From assembly GCA_964371995.1 (NCBI GenBank), contig CAYJPG010000077.1, positions 1 to 13,958 on the forward strand: a stretch of 13,958 nucleotides of DNA. Direction: 5' to 3'. Positions 1 to 7,384 of this stretch are shown in pieces (within the stretch, counting starts at the first letter, position 1; each line of letters starts with the position of its first letter). The notes beneath the pieces are model-generated. The model had not been told where the DNA came from. It searched no databases and saw only the letters and a program-made list of their open reading frames with translations. The stretch is from SHZI01 sp964371995 (GTDB lineage: Bacteria; Pseudomonadota; Gammaproteobacteria; Steroidobacterales; GCA-2729495). Position numbers and translations under genes: made by a program.

Positions 1-1127
1 CCCATTAGCCGCTCCCCGTCGGGCGCCATTTAAGCCAGCTCTGACCGGAGCCTGCCGTGCTTGACAAACAAGACCTGCGGACGGTAACTCCTCAGCCACT
101 GCTCAAGAATCTTCAGGTGCTTTGGTTTGGTTGCCAACTGCGAAACCGGCACCTGGTGCGCACGATACGTGCCCTCAACCGGCTTGCCATCAACCTCGTC
201 GGGACCAGTCCAGCCCTTGGGCGAACGCAGGATAATCATCGGCCAGCGGGGCCGCTGCTTGAACCCGTTCTTGCGAGCATCGCGCTGAATACCGCGAATC
301 TCGGCGACAACAGTGTCCAGCGTCGCCGCCATCAACTGGTGCATCGCCATCGGATCGTCTCCCTCCACGAAATAGGGGGCGTAACCGTAGCCCTGAAAGA
401 GGGCTGCAAGTTCATCTCGGGGAATGCGCGCGAGTACCGTAGGACCGGCAATCTTGTATCCATTCAGGTGCAGGATTGGCAGCACGGCACCGTCATGCAC
501 CGGGTTAAGAAACTTGTTCGAGTGCCAGCTGGTGGCCAGCGGGCCGGTTTCAGCTTCGCCATCGCCCACGACACAGGCAACCAGCAGGTCCGGATTATCG
601 AACGCCGCGCCATACGCGTGCGATAGCGAATACCCAAGCTCCCCGCCTTCATTGATTGACCCCGGGGTTTCCGGAGCCACGTGGCTCGGTATACCCCCTG
701 GGAACGAGAACTGCGTAAACAGTTTCTTCAGACCGGCTTCGTCCCGCGAGATATTCGGATATAGCTCGCTGTAGGTACCCTCCAGATACGTATTCGCGAC
801 AAGTGCCGGTCCACCGTGCCCCGGGCCAGCGACATAGATCACGTTGAGGTCATGCTGCTTGATGACGCGATTGAGATGCACGTAGATGAAGTTCAGTCCC
901 GGCGTGGTACCCCAGTGACCTAACAGTCGCGGCTTTACATGTGCCAGCGTCAACGGCTTCTTCAACAACGGATTGTCGTGCAAATAGATCTGGCCAACAG
1001 ACAGGTAGTTGGCTGCCCGCCAGTAGGCGTTCATCTTTTGCAGGACAGACGACGACAGCGGCGCCTTGAGACGCCTCGTCCCCAGGTTGGATGTGAGTGC
1101 TCGATTTGCCATCTGATTTCCAGCCAT
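1..1127 (-). pseudogene. xfp: Phosphoketolase (xylulose-5-P/fructose-6-P), N-terminal part, interrupted by in-frame TAA
   Basis: Phosphoketolase is a cytosolic TPP enzyme that splits xylulose-5-P (or fructose-6-P) to acetyl-phosphate and an aldose phosphate. The first 365 residues show the family's TPP-binding half: YWRAANYLSVGQIYL (35-49), GHWGTTPG (70-77), GPGHGGPA (101-108), EGGELGYSLSHAYG (160-173) and the signature GDGEAETGPLATSWHSNKF (188-206). The family is about 800 aa. Here TAA (30-32) follows ...RSELA, yet the same frame continues to the window edge as MAPDGERLMG, which matches the usual 'ELAxLAPxGxRRMG' linker one-for-one. So the lesion is a substitution to stop, not a frameshift. 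The chosen ATG (1125-1127) has GGAGG (complement of 1138-1142) 10 nt upstream; a second Met is at codon 6. Family call is sure. Whether this is a true pseudogene, a split gene (TAA-ATG) or a sequencing error cannot be told here. The C-terminal half lies outside the window. Confidence 0.9.
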
Positions 1128-1481
1128 TCTCGTTCACCCTCCGCCTCATTCGACTGCGGGACGCCATGGATCAATCTTGTTTGCGGAGAAGCTGTGCGTC
1201 GATCGCAGTGAAGACCTTAACCCAACGGAGAACAGCAGATATCTCAAAAGGATCGCAATTCGGGAGCAGTACGTCGCTCAGACCACATCACAGCCGCGAC
1301 ATCCTAAGCCTGCTGCTTTATTGCCCAAAACACTTTGTGTTTCCGGAACGTCTTGCGACCATATTGAGACACTTTCGTCCCCGTACTCGTGGACTATTAC
1401 GTCAACAGTGTTTGCCGCCAAGGCCTCTGGATACTGCGGCTGGTCCCCGCTCGGCAAGCTGGCGTCGGATGGATCTTCAGT
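1128..1481. other. Divergent intergenic region between phosphoketolase and methyltransferase
   Basis: This 354-bp stretch separates two divergently transcribed genes and should hold the promoters of both. I see no convincing ORF: frames crossing it have no family signature. The methyltransferase frame stays open back to 1389, but the residues before the ATG at 1482 look non-coding. The only regular structure noticed is a perfect 15-bp inverted repeat at 1328-1342, listed separately. No promoter hexamer pair could be assigned with confidence. Confidence 0.6.
1328..1342. promoter_or_regulatory. Perfect inverted repeat, possible operator
   Basis: AAACAC-TTT-GTGTTT is a perfect 6-bp dyad with a 3-nt centre, lying in the middle of the divergent intergenic region, about 200 bp from the phosphoketolase start and 140 bp from the methyltransferase start. 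This is a plausible site for a dimeric regulator, but it matches no operator I recognise and AT-rich dyads of this size arise by chance. Confidence 0.25.
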
Positions 1482-2156
1482 ATGAACGACAGTATCGCGC
1501 ACTCCGGTGCATGGGCTTTGGCGGCGATCATGATTGTGATTGCTTCGTGGGTACTTTATCGGTTCCTCGCGCCGAAGAGCTGGCGTGAATGGGCCAGCGC
1601 AGGATTAGTGCAAGCGTTCATCATTGCCCTGTACGCTGAAATGTACGGCTTTCCGCTCACAATCTATCTTCTGGTTCGGTTCTTTGGCCTAGACAAGAGC
1701 AACCTGAACGCGAATCTCTGGTCCACGCTGCTCGGCATCGGCGAGACCGGCATGATGATTTCGATGCTGCTCGGCTATGCCTTTCTGTTCATTGGCATTG
1801 GTCTGTTTATTCAGGGCTGGCGCGAGCTTTATCAAGCGCGCCAGGAGGACCGACTGGTGACCACCGGCTTGTACGCACTGGTAAGACATCCGCAATACTC
1901 TGGACTTTTTCTTGCACTCTTTGGCGAGGGCGTTGTGCATTGGCCAACCGTGTTTTCCGTGACGGTGTTTCCGCTCATCGTGCTGGTCTATGTAATTCTG
2001 GCACGACGAGAAGAAAGACGGGTGATTGCCCAGTTCGGCGACAAGTACCTAGCCTACCGGCAGCAAGTACCAATGTTTTTTCCACGCATGGGGCGCTGGA
2101 AGGAGCTTATAGCCCGCTCAAATATTTCTGAGCAAGGGAATGACACTCATGGATGA
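1482..2156 (+). CDS. Integral-membrane methyltransferase, isoprenylcysteine/phospholipid methyltransferase (ICMT/PEMT) type
   Basis: A 224-aa polytopic protein. Hydrophobic segments cover roughly residues 10-28, 38-60, 83-108 and a C-terminal pair around 145-180. The family signature lies in the last third: GLYALVRHPQYSG, in which Arg-His-Pro-Gln-Tyr-Ser-Gly is the S-adenosylmethionine-binding segment of this superfamily, followed by ARREERRVIAQFGDKYLAYR, the conserved acidic/basic tail with the E-E-x-x-L/V-x-x-x-F-G-x-x-Y pattern. Substrate cannot be read from sequence; small lipids, phospholipid head groups or isoprenoids are known for relatives. The frame is open from 1389, but the ATG at 1482 is preferred because the product then starts just before the first membrane helix; the upstream GGA is a weak ribosome site. 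Its end overlaps the next gene (cfa), so the two are probably co-translated and may act on the same membrane. Confidence 0.82.
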   Translation: MNDSIAHSGAWALAAIMIVIASWVLYRFLAPKSWREWASAGLVQAFIIALYAEMYGFPLTIYLLVRFFGLDKSNLNANLWSTLLGIGETGMMISMLLGYAFLFIGIGLFIQGWRELYQARQEDRLVTTGLYALVRHPQYSGLFLALFGEGVVHWPTVFSVTVFPLIVLVYVILARREERRVIAQFGDKYLAYRQQVPMFFPRMGRWKELIARSNISEQGNDTHG

Positions 2157-3390
2157 GCGTCATGATTCCGCAGCAGTTTCAACAAGCGGTAGCGCACACC
2201 ATGGCCATGTATCGACGGCCAGGACTCACGTAATGACTGCAGCACAGACACCGACGTTTCAACGTCCTCAAGGCGTGCCCCAACAGATCCTTGCGCAGAT
2301 ATTGCGGAAGTGTGACGTCGAATTGAACGGCTCACGACCGTTCGATCTGCAACTGAAAAACAGTCTGGCCTTGAATCGCATCGTCCGGCAGGGCTCACTC
2401 GGCCTCGGCGAGTCCTATATGGATGGAGACTGGGAATGCGAGCAGATTGATGTACTCGTGACGCGCCTGCTGCGCCTTCCGCATAGCGAGCGCTTTGCCA
2501 ATACGTATGTCGACAGGTGGTTGGCTCTTATGTCTCGGCTACGCAACCTTCAGAGTCGTGGACGGGCTGGCATTGTAGCGAAGCAACACTACGACATCGG
2601 CAACGAGTTGTATGAGGTGATGCTCGACTCCTACATGAACTACTCGTGTGGCTACTGGGAGACCGCTGATACCCTGGAGCAGGCACAGCAGGACAAGATG
2701 GAACTACTCTGCCGGAAGTTGGAGTTGGCCCCGGGCATGCGCGTCCTCGATATTGGCTGTGGATGGGGTGGAGCGGCGCGTTATGCGGTTGAGCATTACG
2801 GCGTGCGGGTGGTTGGCGTCACCATTTCAAGGCAACAGAGCACCTGGGCCCGGACTCGCTTGAAGGATATGCCTATCGAGATTCTCTGTCAGGACTACCG
2901 CGAGGTACGCGGAAATTTCGATCGCATCCTGTCCGTTGGTATGTTTGAGCACGTGGGCTACAAGAATTACGCCACTTTTTTTCGCAAGTGCCAACAACTT
3001 CTGCGTCCTGATGGACTGCTGCTATTGCATACGATTGGCTGCAATGCATCGGCCCAAGCCACCGATCTCTGGCTGCATCGCTATATTTTTCCGAACGGCG
3101 TGCTGCCTTCCGTCGCGCAAATTGGTCGGGCAATCGAAGAGCAATTTGTGATGGAAGACTGGCAGAATTTCGGACCCTACTATGACAGAACCTTGATGGC
3201 CTGGTACCGACGTATCACCGATGCTTGGGGAGCTTTGGGGGACCGCTACGACGAGCGGTTTCGGCGCATGTGGAGCTTTTATCTGTTGGCTTGCGCGGGG
3301 GCTTTTCGCGCGCGGCACACTCAATTGTGGCAAGTTGTATTGAGCAAAGGCTCACGATCTCACGCCTACCAGCGACCGACGCTGGCATAG
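2149..3390 (+). CDS. cfa: Cyclopropane-fatty-acyl-phospholipid synthase
   Basis: Transfers a methylene from S-adenosylmethionine to cis double bonds of membrane phospholipid acyl chains, a stationary-phase and acid/solvent-stress adaptation. Visible signatures in order (numbered from the ATG at 2149): QHYDIGNELYE; YMNYSCGYW with the catalytic-site Cys at about 167; SAM-binding VLDIGCGWGG at about 199-208; SVGMFEHVG; LHTIG; HRYIFPNGVLPS; FGPYYDRTLMAW. About 413 aa, slightly longer than the E. coli enzyme because of a low-complexity N-terminal extension (His/Ser/Thr-rich, residues 1-30). An earlier ATG at 2140 abuts AAGGGA (2134-2139) and would be too close to it; the ATG at 2149 is spaced about 9 nt from it. 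The start overlaps the preceding stop by 8 bp, indicating translational coupling. Looks intact. Confidence 0.95.
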   Translation: MDERHDSAAVSTSGSAHHGHVSTARTHVMTAAQTPTFQRPQGVPQQILAQILRKCDVELNGSRPFDLQLKNSLALNRIVRQGSLGLGESYMDGDWECEQIDVLVTRLLRLPHSERFANTYVDRWLALMSRLRNLQSRGRAGIVAKQHYDIGNELYEVMLDSYMNYSCGYWETADTLEQAQQDKMELLCRKLELAPGMRVLDIGCGWGGAARYAVEHYGVRVVGVTISRQQSTWARTRLKDMPIEILCQDYREVRGNFDRILSVGMFEHVGYKNYATFFRKCQQLLRPDGLLLLHTIGCNASAQATDLWLHRYIFPNGVLPSVAQIGRAIEEQFVMEDWQNFGPYYDRTLMAWYRRITDAWGALGDRYDERFRRMWSFYLLACAGAFRARHTQLWQVVLSKGSRSHAYQRPTLA

Positions 3391-3425
3391 GGTAATCAAT
3401 CGCGATACCAACGATTCTTTCGTCG

Positions 3426-5125
3426 CTAGGGTACCCGGGCCAGGGCGGCGTCAACAATCATCTGGGCTTCGGCCAGGATTCTGTTCAGCTGATCTGTTCC
3501 GCGAAAACTTTCCGCATAAATCTTGTAGATGTCCTCGGTTCCTGACGGCCGCGCGGCAAACCAGCCGCTTTCGGCGATAACTTTTACGCCGCCGATGGGG
3601 CACCATTGCCGGGTGCCTTGGTGAGAATGCGCTGGATCTTCTCTCCCGCCAGGTCTTCAGACAGGACTTGTGTTGGCGAAAGCTGCGCGAGTATTTTCTT
3701 TTGCTCGGGAGTAGATGACGCGTCAATCCGATCGTAAAGCGGGTCGCCGAACTCGCTTGCAAGCTCCTGGTAGATTTCGCCGGGATCCCGGTCTTCGAGT
3801 GCGACAATCTCGGCGGCCAACAATGCCGGCACGATCCCGTCCTTGTCTGTTGTCCAGACGCGGCCATCCATACGAAGGAAGGACGCACCCGCACTTTCTT
3901 CACCGCCGAAGCCCAGAGAGCCGTCTAGCAAACCATTCACAAACCACTTGAAACCGACCGGCACTTCGTAAAGCTTTCGACCGTGCTTCGCTGTGACACG
4001 ATCAATCATCTGACTGCTGACCACTGTCTTCCCCACGGCTGCGTCGCGACCCCACTGCGGTCGATGCTGAAAAAGATAGTTGATGGCAACCGCAAGATAG
4101 TGATTTGGTGGCAGCAATCCAGCACTCGAGGTCACTATTCCATGCCGATCGTGGTCGGTGTCGCAGGCAACAGCGATATCAAAACGATCCTTGAGGTCGA
4201 TCAGACCCTGCATCGCGTAGGACGACGACGGGTCCATGCGAATTTGGCCATCCCAATCGACCGTCATGAACCGAAATGTCGGATCGACAACATCGTTCAC
4301 AACCGTGAGATTCACACCATAGTGTTCCGCAATCCGGCTCCAGTAGTGAACGCCAGCACCACCGAGCGGGTCGACGCCCATACGGATACCTGCTCCTCGA
4401 ATTGAATCCATGTCGATCACGTTTCCGAGATCGCTCACGTAAGCACCGAGATAGTCGTGGCGATGGGTCGTACTGGCGCGAAGTGCTCTATCGTAAGGAA
4501 TTCTTTGCACGCCCTGGAGGGCGTTCGCCAGCAACGCATTGGCCCTGGCTTGTATCCAACCCGTCACCTGATTATCGGCCGGCCCACCATTGGGTGGGTT
4601 GTACTTTATGCCGCCGCTGTCGGGCGGATTGTGCGAGGGTGTGATGACAATGCCATCCGCAAGGCCCGCAGTGCGCCCGCGATTGTAGGTGAGTATTGCG
4701 TGAGAAACAGCGGGCGTCGGTGTGTAGTCGTCCCGCTCCGCTAACATGACATCCACGCCGTTAGCAGCCAGCACTTCCAGCGCGGTGGCGCAAGCGGGCG
4801 CCGACAGTGCGTGTGTATCTATGCCGAGAAAGAGCGGTCCGGTTATGCCCTGTCTGTTGCGGTATTCATGAATGGCCTGACTGATTGCCAGGACGTGCCA
4901 TTCGTTGAATGTACGTTCGAAGGAGGAGCCACGATGGCCCGACGTTCCGAAGATAGCTCGTTGCGCCGACATTGAAGGATCAGGTATGCCGGTGTAGTAG
5001 GCCGTGACCAGTCGGGGTACGTCGACCAGCATGGCCGGCTTGGCGAGCTTGCCGGCCAAGGGGCTTACATTCACGGACGTGCGGCGAGGTGGCCACTTCC
5101 ACCAAACCCTTGGACGCTGATACAC
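3426..5125 (-). pseudogene. pgm: Phosphoglucomutase (alpha-D-glucose-phosphate-specific), frameshifted near 3' end
   Basis: Interconverts glucose-1-P and glucose-6-P in the cytosol. The main frame (3584-5125, 513 aa) carries FGTSGHRGS (59-67), the phosphoserine loop GIVITPSHNPPDSGG (Ser164), the metal loop CDTDHDRHG (Asp322/324/326), VPVGFKWF and the sugar-binding FGGEESAGASF (406-416). After LTKAPGNGAP the frame runs into TAA at 3584. The next frame resumes exactly where the family continues: IGGVKVIAESGWFAARPSGTE, then DIYKIYAESF, and ends in TAG at 3426-3428. The slip sits at the CCCC run (complement of 3597-3600); one extra C restores a full-length protein. The truncated product lacks the RPSGTE phosphate-binding loop and should be inactive. 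The start is uncertain: the ATG at 5125 gives about 17 extra residues; GTG at 5072-5074, just before NVSPLAGK, is an alternative. Could be a base-calling error in a homopolymer rather than a genuine mutation. Confidence 0.9.
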
Positions 5126-5129
5126 CGCA

Positions 5130-5148
5130 AGCCAGCATGCCGCTGGCT
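5130..5148. repeat. Perfect 7-bp stem-loop upstream of pgm
   Basis: AGCCAGC-ATGCC-GCTGGCT forms a 7-bp stem with a 5-nt loop, 5 nt upstream of the longest pgm reading frame and about 155 bp beyond the end of the cardiolipin synthase gene, both on the minus strand. It has no T-run, so a classical intrinsic terminator is not supported. It might attenuate read-through from cls into pgm or affect pgm translation; no function is shown. Confidence 0.3.
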
Positions 5149-5302
5149 AATCGGTTGAGTCTTGCCTGGCGCCGCGTCCATTATCGATCCCAAACTAACA
5201 TCGATGTGTCGTGAAACTGTCTCGCTTCCTACCCGTCAAGGTGACTCCTGTACTTGGCGTCTGCCAATGGGCCGGTTCGCGGAACCCCCACAGTACCCAC
5301 CC

Positions 5303-6421
5303 TCACAGCCATCGGCGCACGGTCCACCCCACGAACTCCAGCAAGCGCCCCACCCAATGGCGCCTCTTCCAGCTAGCCGGCAGGATTAGCTGAGATTCGG
5401 CCAGGTCATCGAGAAACTGTCTCTCCAGTTCCGCACAGATGCCAGGCTCCCGAATTGCCAGTACCAACTCGTAATTGAGGAACAGGCTGCGATAATCCAG
5501 GTTCGCCGTTCCCACGGTTGCCCAGTCACCGTCGATTACCGCAGTCTTTGCATGCAGCATCCGGGGCTGGTACTCGTAAATGCGCAGGCCAGCGGACATC
5601 AACGCGTCGTATAACGCTCGCGCTGCCCAACGAGTTATTGGCACGTCACTGCTGGCCGGCACGAGCAAGCGCACGTCGACGCCCCGACGTGCCGCCTTGA
5701 TGAGACGTTGCTGGGTAATGACGTCAGGCACGAAATATGGCGTCGTGAGAAAGATGCGATCACGGGCCCCGGAGAACGCATCAGAGTACATACAGCGTAT
5801 CCGGTGACGGCAGGCGCGCGTATGGTTGGACACGAGACTGGAGACACCTTCACTACCCTGAACAGGCATCCAACGCCGATGTCCGCGCCAGAAGGCATCG
5901 AACAGATTCGTTGCGTCATCAACGAGGGTGCCGGATATCTCGGCGTGAGTATCCCGCCACCTGGCCTCACCCGCGAGCCGTAGAGAACTCTCTCGATGTA
6001 TGTTGAATCCGCCGACAAAGGCAACCTCGTCATCGATGATCAATAGTTTGCGATGATTTCGGCGGTTATAACGTAATGGCCAGCGCCAGCTCCAACGATG
6101 AAATCGTTTGAGATCCACCCCACCTTCAGTCATATAGCGCTGGATACTGCGCGACGTCCGGCCTCGCGTTCCGGCCGCATCAATATGCACGTGGACACGA
6201 AGGCCCGCCGCGGCACGATCAACCAATGCCTGTGCGAACTGCCAGCCAATTTCGTCGCCTGCGAATATATAGCTTTCCATCCGCACGGCCTGGCGAGCAC
6301 CGAGAATTGACGTCAACATCGCTGCATACAGCTCATCCCCCTCATAGAATAGGCGCATGGCGTCGCCGCGATGCGCTTGCTTCTGCCCGAGTCTTGCGGA
6401 CGGAACTACTGCCTCACACAT
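5303..6421 (-). CDS. cls: Cardiolipin synthase / phospholipase D-like phosphatidyltransferase (ClsB type)
   Basis: Membrane-associated enzyme of the phospholipase D superfamily that makes cardiolipin from phosphatidylglycerol (or PG plus PE). Two HKD catalytic motifs are complete: HRKLLIIDD with His123, Lys125, Asp130, followed by VAFVGGFN; and HAKTAVIDG with His290, Lys292, Asp297, followed by ATVGTANLDYRS. Other family landmarks are MESYIFAGDEIG (48-59), IDAAGTRG (80-87) and TPYFVPD (227-233). At 372 aa with no clear N-terminal membrane helices it matches the short ClsB/YbhO-like form rather than ClsA. The ATG at 6419-6421 has a GAGGGG stretch about 10-12 nt upstream. The upstream gene (6428-6922) is on the same strand, 6 nt away, so they were probably one operon. 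No lesion seen. Confidence 0.9.
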   Translation of the reverse strand: MCEAVVPSARLGQKQAHRGDAMRLFYEGDELYAAMLTSILGARQAVRMESYIFAGDEIGWQFAQALVDRAAAGLRVHVHIDAAGTRGRTSRSIQRYMTEGGVDLKRFHRWSWRWPLRYNRRNHRKLLIIDDEVAFVGGFNIHRESSLRLAGEARWRDTHAEISGTLVDDATNLFDAFWRGHRRWMPVQGSEGVSSLVSNHTRACRHRIRCMYSDAFSGARDRIFLTTPYFVPDVITQQRLIKAARRGVDVRLLVPASSDVPITRWAARALYDALMSAGLRIYEYQPRMLHAKTAVIDGDWATVGTANLDYRSLFLNYELVLAIREPGICAELERQFLDDLAESQLILPASWKRRHWVGRLLEFVGWTVRRWL

Positions 6422-6427
6422 CTCTCG

Positions 6428-6922
6428 CTAAGCCCCCTCAGCACGCGTCTTTTCGTCTGACCCGGATATATCTGGTGCAGACATATCATATTTGGAATCA
6501 ACCGGATGCCACATCGCGACCCAACTGAGAATCAATAGCCCTTCGTCAATCGCCTTGATTATCGCGCCATTGCCAGGATCACCGATTAAGGAGCGCAACA
6601 GCAAACTGGTACCCAGAATGGCAGATCCCGCAACCAGAGTGACACGGCCGATCCGCATTCGCACTCGATAACGGCAGCGACACCGTTTATGCGCGAAATC
6701 AAAGTGTGCGTGTATAGCCTGCGCGATGTGCGTGGCCTGCCGCTTGGTCGATAGGGGAGCCTGGATGGTGATTCGCAGCGGTTCGGCAGGACTGTGCTCG
6801 CCGGCTACGCCAACGATATAGTCTTCAACGTTGCGGCCAAGTACCCTCTCATAAAACGGCTATGGATCCAGAGAATCAAATAGCTGGTCAACGTTTCTTA
6901 TCCGAATATCGATAGTCTGCAC
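6428..6922 (-). pseudogene. Conserved small membrane protein of unknown function, interrupted by in-frame TAG
   Basis: From GTG (6920-6922) the frame reads VQTIDIRIRNVDQLFDSLDP, then TAG (complement 6860-6862), then PFYERVLGRNVEDYIVGVAG and on without another stop to 6428, 165 codons in all. I recall an unnamed family in which this junction reads 'SLDPSPFxExDLDxxAExYIV', so the TAG sits at a Ser (TCG) codon. The C-terminal part has a positively charged stretch (HKRCRCRYRVRMRIGR), a probable helix VTLVAGSAILGTSLLLRSL and a second, ILSWVAMWHP, consistent with a two-helix membrane protein. After WHP the frame departs from the expected pattern, and the alternative frame contains a basic TKRRVLRGLSER resembling the usual C-terminus, so a second frameshift is possible but unproven. 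An internal start (GTG 6662-6664) could express only the helices. An IS-like end begins 8 bp upstream of the GTG, probably removing the native ribosome site and promoter. Confidence 0.6.
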
Positions 6923-6925
6923 TAT

Positions 6926-6944
6926 CTAAGGAAACACTGATTTA
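6926..6944. repeat. Probable IS5-type left end (CTAA + terminal inverted repeat)
   Basis: CTAA followed by GGAAACACTGATTTA fits the layout of IS5-group elements, which duplicate a 4-bp CTAR target and have ends starting GG. It lies just before the IS5 transposase remnant, in the right orientation. I could not find the matching right-hand repeat in the next 450 bp, consistent with the element being truncated on that side. Confidence 0.35.
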
Positions 6945-6960
6945 CCCCGCCCGCTGAGAC

Positions 6961-7230
6961 ATGATTGCTCAACAGTGCGGAGATCGTGATGAAACCGTAG
7001 ACGCGACGAGTTTCGAGAAGTTCGGCAAGACGCTGCTGACGGCGGTCAATGACCATCTGCAGCGCAGCGGCATCGAGATCTCGAAGGGCACCATCGTTGA
7101 CGCCACGATCATCGGCGCGCCGAGTTCGACCAAGAACGAAGATGGCAAAGGGCCAGCAATGGTACTTCGACATGAAGGCGCAATTGGGGTGGACAGCAAG
7201 ACCAAGCTGGCTCACACCGTGCCTGCTTGC
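6961..7230 (+). pseudogene. IS5-family DDE transposase remnant
   Basis: The fragment is recognised by the IS5 core: LTAVNDHLQRSGIEISKGT followed by IVDATIIGAPSSTKN, then KGQQWYFDMKAQ in the next frame, then IGVDSKTKLAHTV back in the first frame. These match the conserved 'TIVDATIIxAPSSTKNxxxxRDPEM(H/S)QTKKGxQWYFGMKxHIGVDS' block, including the first catalytic Asp (VDAT). At least two frame lesions lie around 7142-7190. About ten codons (the RDPEMHQT segment) are missing, and so is most of the N-terminal domain, since the match begins only about 30 bp after the presumed element end. No C-terminal DDE residues follow. This is a dead, internally deleted copy. Confidence 0.75.
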
Positions 7231-7306
7231 CGCTTAGCCTACCTGTCGATGCGGATCGGGAAATGCAGCATTTTGAAGCGATACAGGCAAAGCGGGCAAC
7301 CAAAAC

Positions 7307-7384
7307 CCCGTCGAGGTTCGACCTCACTCGAGTCTCGGGCAGCTGACGCCGGCTGAGTTCAAACTGAAACTGGTAGCAACCCAG
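7307..7384 (+). pseudogene. C-terminal tail of an IS3-family OrfB transposase
   Basis: In the frame starting at CGA 7319 the sequence reads RPHSSLGQLTPAEFKLKL followed by VATQS. RPHSSLG-x-x-TPAEF is the hallmark C-terminus of IS3-family OrfB integrases. Only about 20-25 residues remain; upstream the frame soon meets stops, and downstream it runs straight into the truncated traG at about 7380. It belongs to a different IS family from the IS5 remnant on its left, so the junction records at least two insertion/deletion events. Confidence 0.6.

Noticed and set aside
1389..1481. N-terminal extension of the membrane methyltransferase
   Set aside because: The added 31 residues look unlike a membrane-protein start, and the ATG at 1482 directly precedes the first helix.
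3429..3442. GGGTACCC/CCCGGG palindromes between cfa and pgm as a terminator
   Set aside because: They are part of the pgm C-terminal codons, without a stable loop or T-run; the 35-bp gap between the two convergent genes shows no clear terminator.
6860..6862. TAG as a recoded (pyrrolysine-type) codon
   Set aside because: The family position appears to be Ser, one base from TAG, and neighbouring genes carry other simple lesions; nothing points to recoding.
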